From positions 1-15,805 of the forward strand of contig CALNBT010000103.1 in assembly GCA_937874345.1 (NCBI GenBank): 15,805 bases of DNA, given 5' to 3'. This document shows, in pieces, positions 6,297 through 13,265 of the stretch (the first letter of the stretch is position 1; every line of letters starts with the position of its first letter). Below the pieces are notes generated by a model that saw only the letters and a list, made by a program, of their open reading frames with translations, was not told the origin of the DNA and did not search any database. The stretch is from an uncultured Prevotella sp. (GTDB lineage Bacteria > Bacteroidota > Bacteroidia > Bacteroidales > Bacteroidaceae). The translations under genes were made by a program, and so were the position numbers.

Positions 6297-8024
6297 TTAA
6301 TTATTGCTATTGTCAATCCACTCCTGGAATTTGTCAGTGGTTGGATTATCCAATCCCAGCTTATATTTCTTATTGACTCCGCAGACATTCATTTGAAGCG
6401 CCTGAGCTTTCATCGTCTTGATATCTGAAATTAAGTTATAGCCAGCTTTTCTGAATAGTGGAACCCATTCTTCAGGAACCCCTATTTCGCTCCATTCTGC
6501 CACACTGCTTTGGGGAATCTTCTTCTCCGGTTTCATCTGCGGGAATAGCAAAACTTCTTGAATAAAGGTCTTTCCTGTCATTAACATCACGAGTCTGTCG
6601 ATGCCAATACCAATGCCTGATGTTGGTGGCATGCCGTATTGCAATGCTCTGAGGAAGTCGTAGTCGATGACCATGGCTTCGTCATCACCCTTGTCGGCCA
6701 GCTTCATCTGGTCAACGAAACGCTCTTCCTGATCGATGGGATCGTTCAATTCAGAATAGGCATTGGCCAATTCCTTACCATTCACCATCAATTCAAAACG
6801 CTCTGTAAGGCCCGGCTTCGACCGATGCATCTTGGTGAGGGGCGACATTTCTACAGGGTAGTCGGTGATAAAGGTGGGCTGGATAAATGTACCCTCGCAG
6901 AATTCTCCGAAGATCTCATCAATCAGTTTGCCCTTGCCCATCGAGTCATCGATTTCCATTCCAAGTTTCTTGCATACCTCGCGAATCTCGTCCTCGTCCA
7001 TACCATTCATGTCGTAGCCTGTCTTCTCTTTGATAGCGTCTAAGATTGGCAAGCGGCGGTAAGGCGCTTTAAAGCTAACGATGTTGCCATCGATCTCGCG
7101 TTCGGGCTTACCGTTCACGGCGATACACACGGTTTCAAGCAACTTTTCCGTAAACGACATCATCCAGTTGTAATCTTTGTACTGCACGTACAGTTCCAAA
7201 AGCGTAAACTCAGGGTTGTGGTTACGGTCCATTCCTTCGTTTCTGAAGTTCTTGCCAATCTCGTAAACACCCTCGAAACCACCTACGATCAAACGCTTCA
7301 GGTAAAGTTCTGTGGCAATGCGTAAGTACATATCTGCATTCAGCGCATTGAAATGAGTGGTGAATGGACGTGCACTTGCTCCACCGGGAATCGTCTGCAA
7401 GTTAGGCGTTTCCACCTCTGTGTAACCTGCTTCGTCAAAATATTGTCTTATGGTGCGGATGATAATGGCGCGTTGCATGAATGTCTCCTTCACGCCATCG
7501 TTGACAATCAGGTCTACATAACGCTGGCGATAGCGCATCTCTGGGTCTTCAAACTTATCATAAGCCACACCATCCTTGTATTTAACGATAGGCAGTGGCT
7601 TCAGAGCCTTGCTTAAAAGAATCAGTTCCTTCGCATGGACCGAGATCTCACCTGTCTGTGTTTTGAAAACATATCCCTTGATACCGATGAAGTCACCGAT
7701 ATCCAAAAGACGTTTAAACACCACGTTGTACAGGTCTTTATTATCGTCTGGGCAGATGTCATCACGAGTAATATATACCTGAATTCTGCCTTTCGAATCC
7801 TGTAATTCTGCAAAACTGGCCTTACCCATCACACGACGGGTCATCATGCGGCCTGCAATGATTACCTCTCTTTTCTCGTCTTCCTTAAATTCCGATTTGA
7901 TATCGATGCTGAAAGCATTGGTAGGGAATTCGGCAGCTGGATAGGGATTGATGCCCATGTCACGCAGTTCCTGAAGACTTTGACGGCGTCCAATCTCTTG
8001 TTCGCTTAAATCTAAAACGCTCAT
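6297..8024 (-). CDS. lysS: Lysyl-tRNA synthetase, class II, with C-terminal extension
   Basis: Charges tRNA-Lys with lysine. The 575-residue protein has an N-terminal anticodon-binding OB fold (about 55-140, with AGRMMTRRVMGKASFAELQD), then the class II catalytic core. Motif 2 is at about 258-275 (GKNFRNEGMDRNHNPEFT) and motif 3 is GIGIGIDRLVMLMTG at 470-484, followed by the usual VLLFPQMKPE. Bacterial LysS normally ends near here at about 500 residues. This one continues for about 75 residues containing GVPEEWVPLFRKAGY, a helical segment I know from other Bacteroidetes LysS proteins. The ATG at 8024 fits the family start (MSVLDLSEQE). A -7-like box lies upstream at 8057-8064, and gpsA follows after 88 nt. 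Confidence 0.97.
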   Translation of the reverse strand: MSVLDLSEQEIGRRQSLQELRDMGINPYPAAEFPTNAFSIDIKSEFKEDEKREVIIAGRMMTRRVMGKASFAELQDSKGRIQVYITRDDICPDDNKDLYNVVFKRLLDIGDFIGIKGYVFKTQTGEISVHAKELILLSKALKPLPIVKYKDGVAYDKFEDPEMRYRQRYVDLIVNDGVKETFMQRAIIIRTIRQYFDEAGYTEVETPNLQTIPGGASARPFTTHFNALNADMYLRIATELYLKRLIVGGFEGVYEIGKNFRNEGMDRNHNPEFTLLELYVQYKDYNWMMSFTEKLLETVCIAVNGKPEREIDGNIVSFKAPYRRLPILDAIKEKTGYDMNGMDEDEIREVCKKLGMEIDDSMGKGKLIDEIFGEFCEGTFIQPTFITDYPVEMSPLTKMHRSKPGLTERFELMVNGKELANAYSELNDPIDQEERFVDQMKLADKGDDEAMVIDYDFLRALQYGMPPTSGIGIGIDRLVMLMTGKTFIQEVLLFPQMKPEKKIPQSSVAEWSEIGVPEEWVPLFRKAGYNLISDIKTMKAQALQMNVCGVNKKYKLGLDNPTTDKFQEWIDNSNN

Positions 8025-8056
8025 ATTTAATGAATAGCTATTATCTATATGTTGTG

Positions 8057-8064
8057 CAAAAGTA
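8057..8064 (-). promoter_or_regulatory. Putative -7 promoter box for lysS
   Basis: CAAAAGTA on + reads TACTTTTG on the minus strand, matching TAnnTTTG. No clear TTTG lies 19-21 nt further upstream. It predicts a leader of about 25 nt before the lysS ATG at 8024. Confidence 0.55.
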
Positions 8065-8205
8065 CGAAATAAAACTGAATGTGCCTATTAATTTTATTTT
8101 TTTAAACACGGATGCAATATATTGGCCGTTTCATGCTCTCTTGATGATTCATTTACAACGTGTTAATAAACGATCGTTTCTTTTCTTTTTATTTTGAAAA
8201 AACGT

Positions 8206-8213
8206 TACCTTTG
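8206..8213 (+). promoter_or_regulatory. Putative -7 promoter box for the DMT transporter
   Basis: TACCTTTG matches the Bacteroidetes -7 consensus. The -33 TTTG is not found at the right distance. Transcription would start only a few nucleotides before the ATG at 8223, giving a very short or absent leader. Confidence 0.6.
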
Positions 8214-8222
8214 CACCCTCAA

Positions 8223-9155
8223 ATGAATTATTTAGGAGAAATATTATCATTGGGCGTTGCCTTTTCTTGGACGATGGCAGCCCTTTCGAGTGAAGTTGCG
8301 AGTAAGAAATTCGGCGTAGCACTCACCAATGTCTGGCGTATGCTGCTGGCCTTTGTTTTCACAATGCTCCTGATGTGGATTTTCACAGGAGAAGCATTGC
8401 CTGTTTATGCCGATCAAAAGGCATGGGGCTTACTGCTGTTGTCTGGTTTCATTGGCTATTTCTTGGGCGATTGGTGTCTTTTTAACAGCTATCTTACTAT
8501 CGGATCTCGTTTTGGACAATTGTTCATGACGCTGGCTCCGATGTTTGCCGCCATATCTGCCTGGGTGTTTATCGGACAGACGATGACTTGGCTCAACCTG
8601 CTGGCGATGGCCGTTACGATGCTGGGTATTGCCATTTCGATTCTGAATAAAGGCGAAGGAAATACAGTCTCACTGCAGCTACCCATTAAAGGCGTGCTGT
8701 ATGGTATTGGAGCTGGAATGGGGCAAGGCGTTGGATTGGTCATCAGCAAGATGGGGCTTGATGCCTATACGGCCAATGTACCGACAGCTGTTCTGCCACA
8801 TATAGAACACTATCTGCCATTCAGTGCCAATATGATTCGTTGCTTAGCCGGTTTGGTCTGTTATAGCCTGTGGCTTGTTGCCAGCAGACAAAGCCATCGA
8901 TTGTCCGAGCCTCTCCATTTCAACAAAGGAACATTGGCTTTGTTGGTGGCCGTTTTCTCTGGTCCTGTTATCGGCGTTGGATTCTCCCTCATGGCAGTAC
9001 AATATACGGCAGCAGGTATTGCCAGTACACTGATGGCAACAACACCCATTATTATCCTGTTGCCCTCACATTATCTTTTTCATCAGAAGATAACCTTTAA
9101 GGTTGTTATTGGAGCTGTAATCTCGGTGATCGGTGTGTCACTCTTCTTTTTGTAA
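8223..9155 (+). CDS. DMT-superfamily (EamA) transporter
   Basis: A 310-residue inner-membrane protein with about ten hydrophobic segments arranged as two EamA-type halves, roughly residues 5-142 and 155-310, joined by a short polar linker (NKGEGNTVSLQLP). Each half ends in a helix with the typical pattern, for example AMAVTMLGIAISIL and VVIGAVISVIGVSLFFL. EamA proteins move small metabolites or amino acids, usually outward; the substrate here is unknown. The frame is open to a GTG at 8160, but that extension reads through the -7 box, so ATG 8223 is preferred. It is divergent from lysS and convergent with the Nudix gene, with no obvious partner. Confidence 0.88.
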   Translation: MNYLGEILSLGVAFSWTMAALSSEVASKKFGVALTNVWRMLLAFVFTMLLMWIFTGEALPVYADQKAWGLLLLSGFIGYFLGDWCLFNSYLTIGSRFGQLFMTLAPMFAAISAWVFIGQTMTWLNLLAMAVTMLGIAISILNKGEGNTVSLQLPIKGVLYGIGAGMGQGVGLVISKMGLDAYTANVPTAVLPHIEHYLPFSANMIRCLAGLVCYSLWLVASRQSHRLSEPLHFNKGTLALLVAVFSGPVIGVGFSLMAVQYTAAGIASTLMATTPIIILLPSHYLFHQKITFKVVIGAVISVIGVSLFFL

Positions 9156-9225
9156 CTCCCGTTTCAGATCTGATGGGGATCAGTCCCGATCATGATTTGA
9201 AAGTTGATGCCCTTTTCCCGAGAAC
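9156..9225. other. Palindrome-rich spacer between convergent genes
   Basis: This 70-nt gap separates the stop codons of the transporter and the Nudix gene. It holds a perfect 10-bp palindrome TCAGATCTGA (9164-9173) and two competing short stems, CTGAT-GGGG-ATCAG (9170-9183) and GGGA-TCAG-TCCC (9176-9187). None has a T-run, so a shared terminator is possible but not shown. Confidence 0.3.
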
Positions 9226-9768
9226 TTATATCCTTGTAGCAAAGTATTTCCACAGTGGGGCTACCATCAGCGCCTGATGAAATTCGCCACGGCAGAGCAG
9301 ATCATATACTTGGTCTTTTGGCAGCGTGAAAAACTCAATATCTTCGGTCTTGTCCAATTGTTGACTGCCGGTCTGCCTCACGCCCTTTGCCAAAAAACAA
9401 TGACAAAGGTTGTTCATGCTGCCCGGATTGGGTGCAATGGTCATCAGTTTTGTCCATTCACCTCCTTCATAGCCTGTTTCTTCTTTCAGCTCTCGCTGTG
9501 CTGCCGTCAGCACATCCTCGCCTTTTTCTACCACTCCTGCACAGATTTCGGTTGAGATCTCCTTCAACCCATGTCGATATTGGCGTTCAAGGATCAGGTT
9601 TCCTTCCGTATCCTCGGCAATGACATTGATCCATTCGGGATATTCAAGCACATAAAATTCGTCATGAATAATCCCGTTTGGCAGTCTTAATGCATCTTTC
9701 CTCACGGTCAGCCAAGGGCGTTTAAATAGATATTCCGATTTTAATATTTCCCATTTCTTGATAGCCAT
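9226..9768 (-). CDS. Nudix hydrolase, ADP-ribose pyrophosphatase-like
   Basis: A 180-residue protein with a complete Nudix box at residues 78-100: G-x5-E-x7-REL-x-EE-x-GY. It is preceded by STEICAG, which resembles the P-A-G lead-in of ADP-ribose pyrophosphatases, and followed by APNPGSMNN, similar to their S-P-G segment. Such enzymes hydrolyse nucleoside diphosphates linked to another group, often ADP-ribose to AMP and ribose 5-phosphate; the substrate here is inferred. The frame is open to 9936, but ATG 9768 (MAIKKWEIL) gives the normal family length, and the upstream extension runs through hairpin-rich DNA. It lies 151 nt downstream of the flavoprotein gene on the same strand, with no clear promoter of its own. 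Confidence 0.9.
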   Translation of the reverse strand: MAIKKWEILKSEYLFKRPWLTVRKDALRLPNGIIHDEFYVLEYPEWINVIAEDTEGNLILERQYRHGLKEISTEICAGVVEKGEDVLTAAQRELKEETGYEGGEWTKLMTIAPNPGSMNNLCHCFLAKGVRQTGSQQLDKTEDIEFFTLPKDQVYDLLCRGEFHQALMVAPLWKYFATRI

Positions 9769-9862
9769 ATCGTTTGTTATTGAATGATTTCTTGATAGAT
9801 TATTGGAAACCGCCCACACCATCTCTCGAAGAAAGGTTTCGCTTTTTTGCAAGTAGTTGCCT

Positions 9863-9909
9863 GTTGAACCTTTCAACGATTCATGAAAATGAGGTATTCG
9901 TCGAATACC
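9863..9909. repeat. Cluster of three small hairpins
   Basis: Within 47 nt lie GTTGAA-CCT-TTCAAC (9863-9877), TCAT-GAAA-ATGA (9881-9892) and GGTATTC-GTC-GAATACC (9893-9909). They lie between the flavoprotein stop (9920) and the Nudix start. The third begins 10 nt after the flavoprotein stop and could act as a weak terminator or an mRNA end-stabilising stem; no U-run follows it. Confidence 0.5.
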
Positions 9910-9919
9910 GATTGTCGAT

Positions 9920-11146
9920 TTATTCAACCAATGCAATGTTTTGTCCCACTACATACCCTGTTGTCCACGCAGCTTGCAGATTGAATCCGCCAGTGATAGC
10001 GTCGATATCGAGCAATTCGCCAGCGAAAAACAGATGGGGATACACTTTGCTTTCGAGGGTATTGAGGTTGATATCCGAAAGACTGATGCCGCCACAGGTC
10101 ACGAATTCATCTTTCCAAGCCCCTTTGCCCGAAACATTGTATGGGTCGTTTGTCAGTGTTTCGATGAGTTTGTTTGTTTCTTTCTTGCTTAGTTCGCCCC
10201 ATTTTTTCGTGGCTTGTATTCCCATTCTGTCGATGAGGTACAGCCATAGCCTGCCGGGAAGGTCGTAGGGCCGGATGCTGCTCAGCTGTTTTTGACTGTT
10301 TAAAATGACGAGCGTGCTGAGTCTTTCACCTACCTGACTGACATTGGTTTCATGGATCCAATTCACCGAAACAGAAAATTTGTACTCCTTTTCACTGACC
10401 ATTCGGGCTGCATAGGAAGAGAGTTTCAGCGTTGCCGGACCGCTCATGCCCCAGTGGGTAAGGAGCAGTGCACCCTCGCTTCGCATCTTAGTCGATGGGA
10501 TCGATAGAAAAACGGGGTCGACAACAGTTCCCATCAACGCTCTCAATCGAGTATCTGTAATGTTGAAAGTAAACAACGAAGGAACCGGTCGAATGATGGC
10601 GTGGGGCAGATTTCGCAGATGGTCCAGTCCGCTGACTTTGGGAGAACCACCCGTGGTGAGCGCTACCCGGTTAAAAACTTGCGAAGGGTGATTCTGGAAA
10701 TACAGTTCAAAGTTGCCATTTTCGGCTCGTTTGATCAATTGAAGCGTGTGAGATGTGCATGTCTTTACACCCACCCGATGAGCTTCATGTACCAGACAAT
10801 CAACGATGCTCTGTGCGTTTTGCGACAGCGGAAATACACATTGGTCTTCCTGAGTGATCAGTTTGACACCATGGTTTTCAAACCATGCATAGATATCATG
10901 GTAATCAAAGGTCTTGAACAACCGTTTCATGAGTTTGTCACCCCGTGGGTAAGCTTGTTTCAAATCTTTGATTTCAGCAAACGAATTGGTCAAGTTGCAA
11001 CGACCGCCACCCGTGATGGCCACTTTTGCCAGCACTTTTTGGTTCTTTTCGAAGATGGTGACTTGGGCTTCAGGGTTCTTTTCTTTCGCTGCGATGGCTG
11101 CAAAAAATCCAGCCGCTCCGCCGCCTATAATGGCAATGTTGAGCAT
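9920..11146 (-). CDS. HI0933-family FAD/NAD(P)-dependent flavoprotein
   Basis: A 408-residue flavoprotein of the HI0933 family (some members are called BaiN or YhiN). The N-terminal Rossmann motif IIGGGAAGFFAA has GGGAAG at 8-13, with Glu33 as the likely ribose-binding acid. The family signature TGGGRCNLTN is at 45-54, followed later by a LTHWGMSGPATLKLSS segment, and near the end by FFAGELLDIDAITGGFNLQ, the second flavin-contact region. Family members bind FAD and are presumed oxidoreductases; the physiological substrate is not established. The frame is open to 11212, but ATG 11146 places the Rossmann motif at the N-terminus. The Nudix gene follows downstream. Confidence 0.92.
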   Translation of the reverse strand: MLNIAIIGGGAAGFFAAIAAKEKNPEAQVTIFEKNQKVLAKVAITGGGRCNLTNSFAEIKDLKQAYPRGDKLMKRLFKTFDYHDIYAWFENHGVKLITQEDQCVFPLSQNAQSIVDCLVHEAHRVGVKTCTSHTLQLIKRAENGNFELYFQNHPSQVFNRVALTTGGSPKVSGLDHLRNLPHAIIRPVPSLFTFNITDTRLRALMGTVVDPVFLSIPSTKMRSEGALLLTHWGMSGPATLKLSSYAARMVSEKEYKFSVSVNWIHETNVSQVGERLSTLVILNSQKQLSSIRPYDLPGRLWLYLIDRMGIQATKKWGELSKKETNKLIETLTNDPYNVSGKGAWKDEFVTCGGISLSDINLNTLESKVYPHLFFAGELLDIDAITGGFNLQAAWTTGYVVGQNIALVE

Positions 11147-11169
11147 AGATGATGTTGGTATGTAAGATG

Positions 11170-11177
11170 CGAAGTTA
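11170..11177 (-). promoter_or_regulatory. Weak -7-like box upstream of the flavoprotein gene
   Basis: The minus strand reads TAACTTCG, one mismatch from TAnnTTTG. An ATTG 20 nt upstream (11198-11201) is a poor -33 match. It would give a leader of about 17-20 nt before ATG 11146. Confidence 0.4.
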
Positions 11178-11686
11178 CAAATAAAAGGGCAATGATGCAA
11201 TATTCGCAGCATTTTCTCTGTTTGTTAAAGAATTTTTCAACCGTTAATCTGTTTCGTTTTATTTTACAAAACGCTTTTTGGAGACAGTTCATTTGTGGTA
11301 TTTCAAGTCGTTCATTTATCCTTTTAAGTCCTATTTCTGCATCTTCCTTTCCCATTCCATTGTGATGCCCGCTCAATATCATGCCTATTGTTCCGCAATC
11401 TCGATGGTATTGTTCATCGATATGGCCTACTTTGTTCATCAAAAGACGGCATATTGCACCCGTATCTCCATGATTCTTGTCTATTAAAACATGTTTGTAT
11501 TTTATAAATAGCTGATGTGTAGTAACTTATATGGTTTATTTCAAAATTCGATTTTTTGGAAATAGCGATGTGATGAACAGGAATATGCAAACCATATGTG
11601 TTAAAATATTCTTTTTCTGCTGCTGCAATTCGAATCAAATGGTACTTGCTCCTAAATCATTGGAATAAAGATTGTTTGAGTGATAT

Positions 11687-11717
11687 TTTGCTACGAAATT
11701 CTTTTATTGTATCTTTG
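11687..11717 (+). promoter_or_regulatory. Bacteroidetes-type promoter of the men operon
   Basis: TTTG at 11687-11690 and TATCTTTG at 11710-11717 with a 19-nt gap match the consensus exactly. Predicted transcription start is near 11722-11725, about 15 nt before the thioesterase ATG at 11739. Confidence 0.87.
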
Positions 11718-11738
11718 AGGTTCAAAAAAACGATAGCG

Positions 11739-12155
11739 ATGGATTTAGAAAATATCAAAAATATTGTCACGCAGCAAGATGGATTATCGAAGACATTGGG
11801 AATGGAGTTTTTTTCTACCCCGGATCCAGATACGTGCATAGCAAAAATGAAAGTAGATGAACGAAACAGACAAGCTTTCGGATTCCTGAGTGGTGGCGCT
11901 TCATTGGCTTTGGCTGAAAATTTAGCAGGTGTTGGCAGCTTGGCTATCTGCCCAAATGAGATAAGTGTAGGAATCAATGTTAGTGGCAGTCATGTAAAGT
12001 CGGTTCTTGAAGGCGAAACCGTTACGGCCTATGGGCGTTTGCAACATCGGGGCAGAACTTTGCACCAATGGCATATTGAGATAAAAGATAGTGAGGGGAA
12101 TTTGATTTCTACCGTTCAGGTAACAAATTATGTGTTGCGTAAGCCAAGAAAATGA
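11739..12155 (+). CDS. menI: Hotdog-fold acyl-CoA thioesterase, probable DHNA-CoA thioesterase
   Basis: A 138-residue single hotdog domain closely resembling E. coli YdiI/MenI, which hydrolyses 1,4-dihydroxy-2-naphthoyl-CoA in menaquinone synthesis. The core helix reads RQAFGFLSGGASLALAEN (residues 44-61), with Gln45 and Glu60 aligned to YdiI Gln48 and the catalytic Glu63. The conserved His54 of YdiI is Ser51 here, while the following Gly-Gly is kept. Later segments (NVSGSHVKSVLEGETV, HQWHIEIKD) also match. ATG 11739 follows the exact promoter; the frame is open upstream to 11598, but that would include the promoter. Its TGA overlaps the menF ATG (ATGA), so the two are translationally coupled. 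MenI role is inferred from similarity plus operon position; a general PaaI-type thioesterase is the alternative. Confidence 0.85.
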   Translation: MDLENIKNIVTQQDGLSKTLGMEFFSTPDPDTCIAKMKVDERNRQAFGFLSGGASLALAENLAGVGSLAICPNEISVGINVSGSHVKSVLEGETVTAYGRLQHRGRTLHQWHIEIKDSEGNLISTVQVTNYVLRKPRK

Positions 12156-13255
12156 TTTCCAAAGTATGTTACCGGCTTCCGTATCATGATCATTTTGTTC
12201 AGCTCACGCAGCAACAAAGTGTCCCGCAGACATTTCTATCTCTGACTGACCTGAACGGAAAATCAGGTTTTGTCATGGCTCCTTTTTGTGCCACAGAGGC
12301 AGAGCCAATTTTGTTGTTGCACCCTGACAAAGTTGAAAATATACCAGTGGGCCAAGATAACACAGTGGAGGATTGGTGTATTGAAACGCCGTCAGCTGAA
12401 GAAGGCTTGCATGAGCAGAGAAGCTATCATGCCGATTTCGAAGCATTTCATCAACAGTTGGCGGATCATCATTTTGCTAAAATCGTACTGGCTCGTCAAG
12501 AAGAATGCCCATGTTCAGCCAAAGTTGACCCTGAGAGGCTGTTCCTGAAAGCCTGTAACGTTTACCCTCGGATGTTTGTTGTGTTGATTTCCACGCCCCA
12601 GACAGGAACGTGGCTGATGGCAACTCCAGAGATTTTGTTGGCTGGTGATGGCATGCAATGGAACACGATGGCATTGGCTGGCACGATGAATCTACAAGGT
12701 GAACAACTGATGTTTGACAACCCTCCGGTTCAAAATCGTATGGATAGACCCATTGATGATATGGTTTGGTCTGAAAAGAACAGACTGGAACAGCGCTATG
12801 TGGCATCCTATATCCGCCAGTGTCTCGAAGGTTTTTCATCCAAGATCGTTGAAGGTGACGTCTATTCGGTGAGAGCCGGCAATCTGGTTCACCTGCGTAG
12901 TGATTTTTCTTTCACACTGAATGATATTCAGCAGATCGGAACGCTCTTGGAGAAGTTACATCCTACACCTGCCGTTTGTGGCTTACCAAAAGACGAAACA
13001 AGGCAGTTTATCCTTAAAAACGAACATGAACCACGCCATTATTACAGTGGACTGACGGGGTGGTTGAATCCTGACGGCGAAACATTCCTCTATGTTACCC
13101 TGCGTTGCATGCAACTGAAAGCTGAAAGATGCCGTTTCTTTGCCGGAGGAGGCCTGCTGTTAGATAGCGAAGAACAACAGGAATGGGAGGAGACTGAGGC
13201 TAAAATGGAAACGATGAAGCAATTGTTCAATACTTCTCCATCTTTGAATTCTTGA
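12152..13255 (+). CDS. menF: Isochorismate synthase
   Basis: Converts chorismate to isochorismate, the first committed step of menaquinone synthesis. At 367 residues it is shorter than E. coli MenF and looks like a compact chorismate-binding domain with a reduced N-terminal part. Key segments are FAKIVLARQ with Lys110 as the presumed water-activating base, ATPEILL with Glu160 as the presumed acid, MALAGTM (173-179), HPTPAVCGLP (270-279), EHEPRHYYSGLTGWL (291-305) and FAGGGLLLDSEEQQEWEET (330-348). The 50-residue spacing of Lys110 and Glu160 equals that of Lys190 and Glu240 in E. coli MenF. Context with menD and menB favours MenF over EntC or other chorismate enzymes. It overlaps the thioesterase gene by 4 nt and precedes menD by 10 nt. 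Confidence 0.95.
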   Translation: MISKVCYRLPYHDHFVQLTQQQSVPQTFLSLTDLNGKSGFVMAPFCATEAEPILLLHPDKVENIPVGQDNTVEDWCIETPSAEEGLHEQRSYHADFEAFHQQLADHHFAKIVLARQEECPCSAKVDPERLFLKACNVYPRMFVVLISTPQTGTWLMATPEILLAGDGMQWNTMALAGTMNLQGEQLMFDNPPVQNRMDRPIDDMVWSEKNRLEQRYVASYIRQCLEGFSSKIVEGDVYSVRAGNLVHLRSDFSFTLNDIQQIGTLLEKLHPTPAVCGLPKDETRQFILKNEHEPRHYYSGLTGWLNPDGETFLYVTLRCMQLKAERCRFFAGGGLLLDSEEQQEWEETEAKMETMKQLFNTSPSLNS

Positions 13256-13265
13256 ATTGTAAAAC

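Larger units (their letters stand above)
11147..11738. other. Long spacer without a supported gene between the divergent flavoprotein and men operons
   Basis: About 590 nt, AT-rich, with the weak flavoprotein promoter at its left end and the strong men promoter at its right end. Minus-strand open frames at 11125-11526 and 11414-11656 give His/Cys/Gln-rich sequences with TTG or no good starts and no family I recognise, so I do not call them genes. A weak stem CGTTTT-ATTTTAC-AAAACG (11255-11273) precedes CTTTTT on +, and a 9-bp inverted repeat (ATATGGTTT 11529-11537, AAACCATAT 11589-11597) is present. The space could hide a small RNA or a decayed gene; nothing proves either. Confidence 0.5.

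Noticed and set aside
8160..8222. GTG-initiated extension of the DMT transporter
   Set aside because: It reads through the -7 box and would put a polar stretch before the first membrane helix; ATG 8223 fits better.
9769..9936. N-terminal extension of the Nudix frame to 9936
   Set aside because: It overlaps the flavoprotein 3' end and hairpins, has no Nudix-family character, and ATG 9768 gives normal length.
10601..11152. Long plus-strand open frame of 183 codons
   Set aside because: It lies wholly opposite the HI0933-family coding sequence, whose motifs are unambiguous.
11125..11526. Minus-strand open frame upstream of and overlapping the flavoprotein start
   Set aside because: It starts on TTG or has no start, overlaps the certain flavoprotein N-terminus, is rich in His, Cys and Gln, and matches no family I recognise. 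Kept only as a possible relic in the spacer finding.
11598..11738. N-terminal extension of the thioesterase frame
   Set aside because: The extension contains the exact promoter at 11687-11717, and the family start fits ATG 11739.
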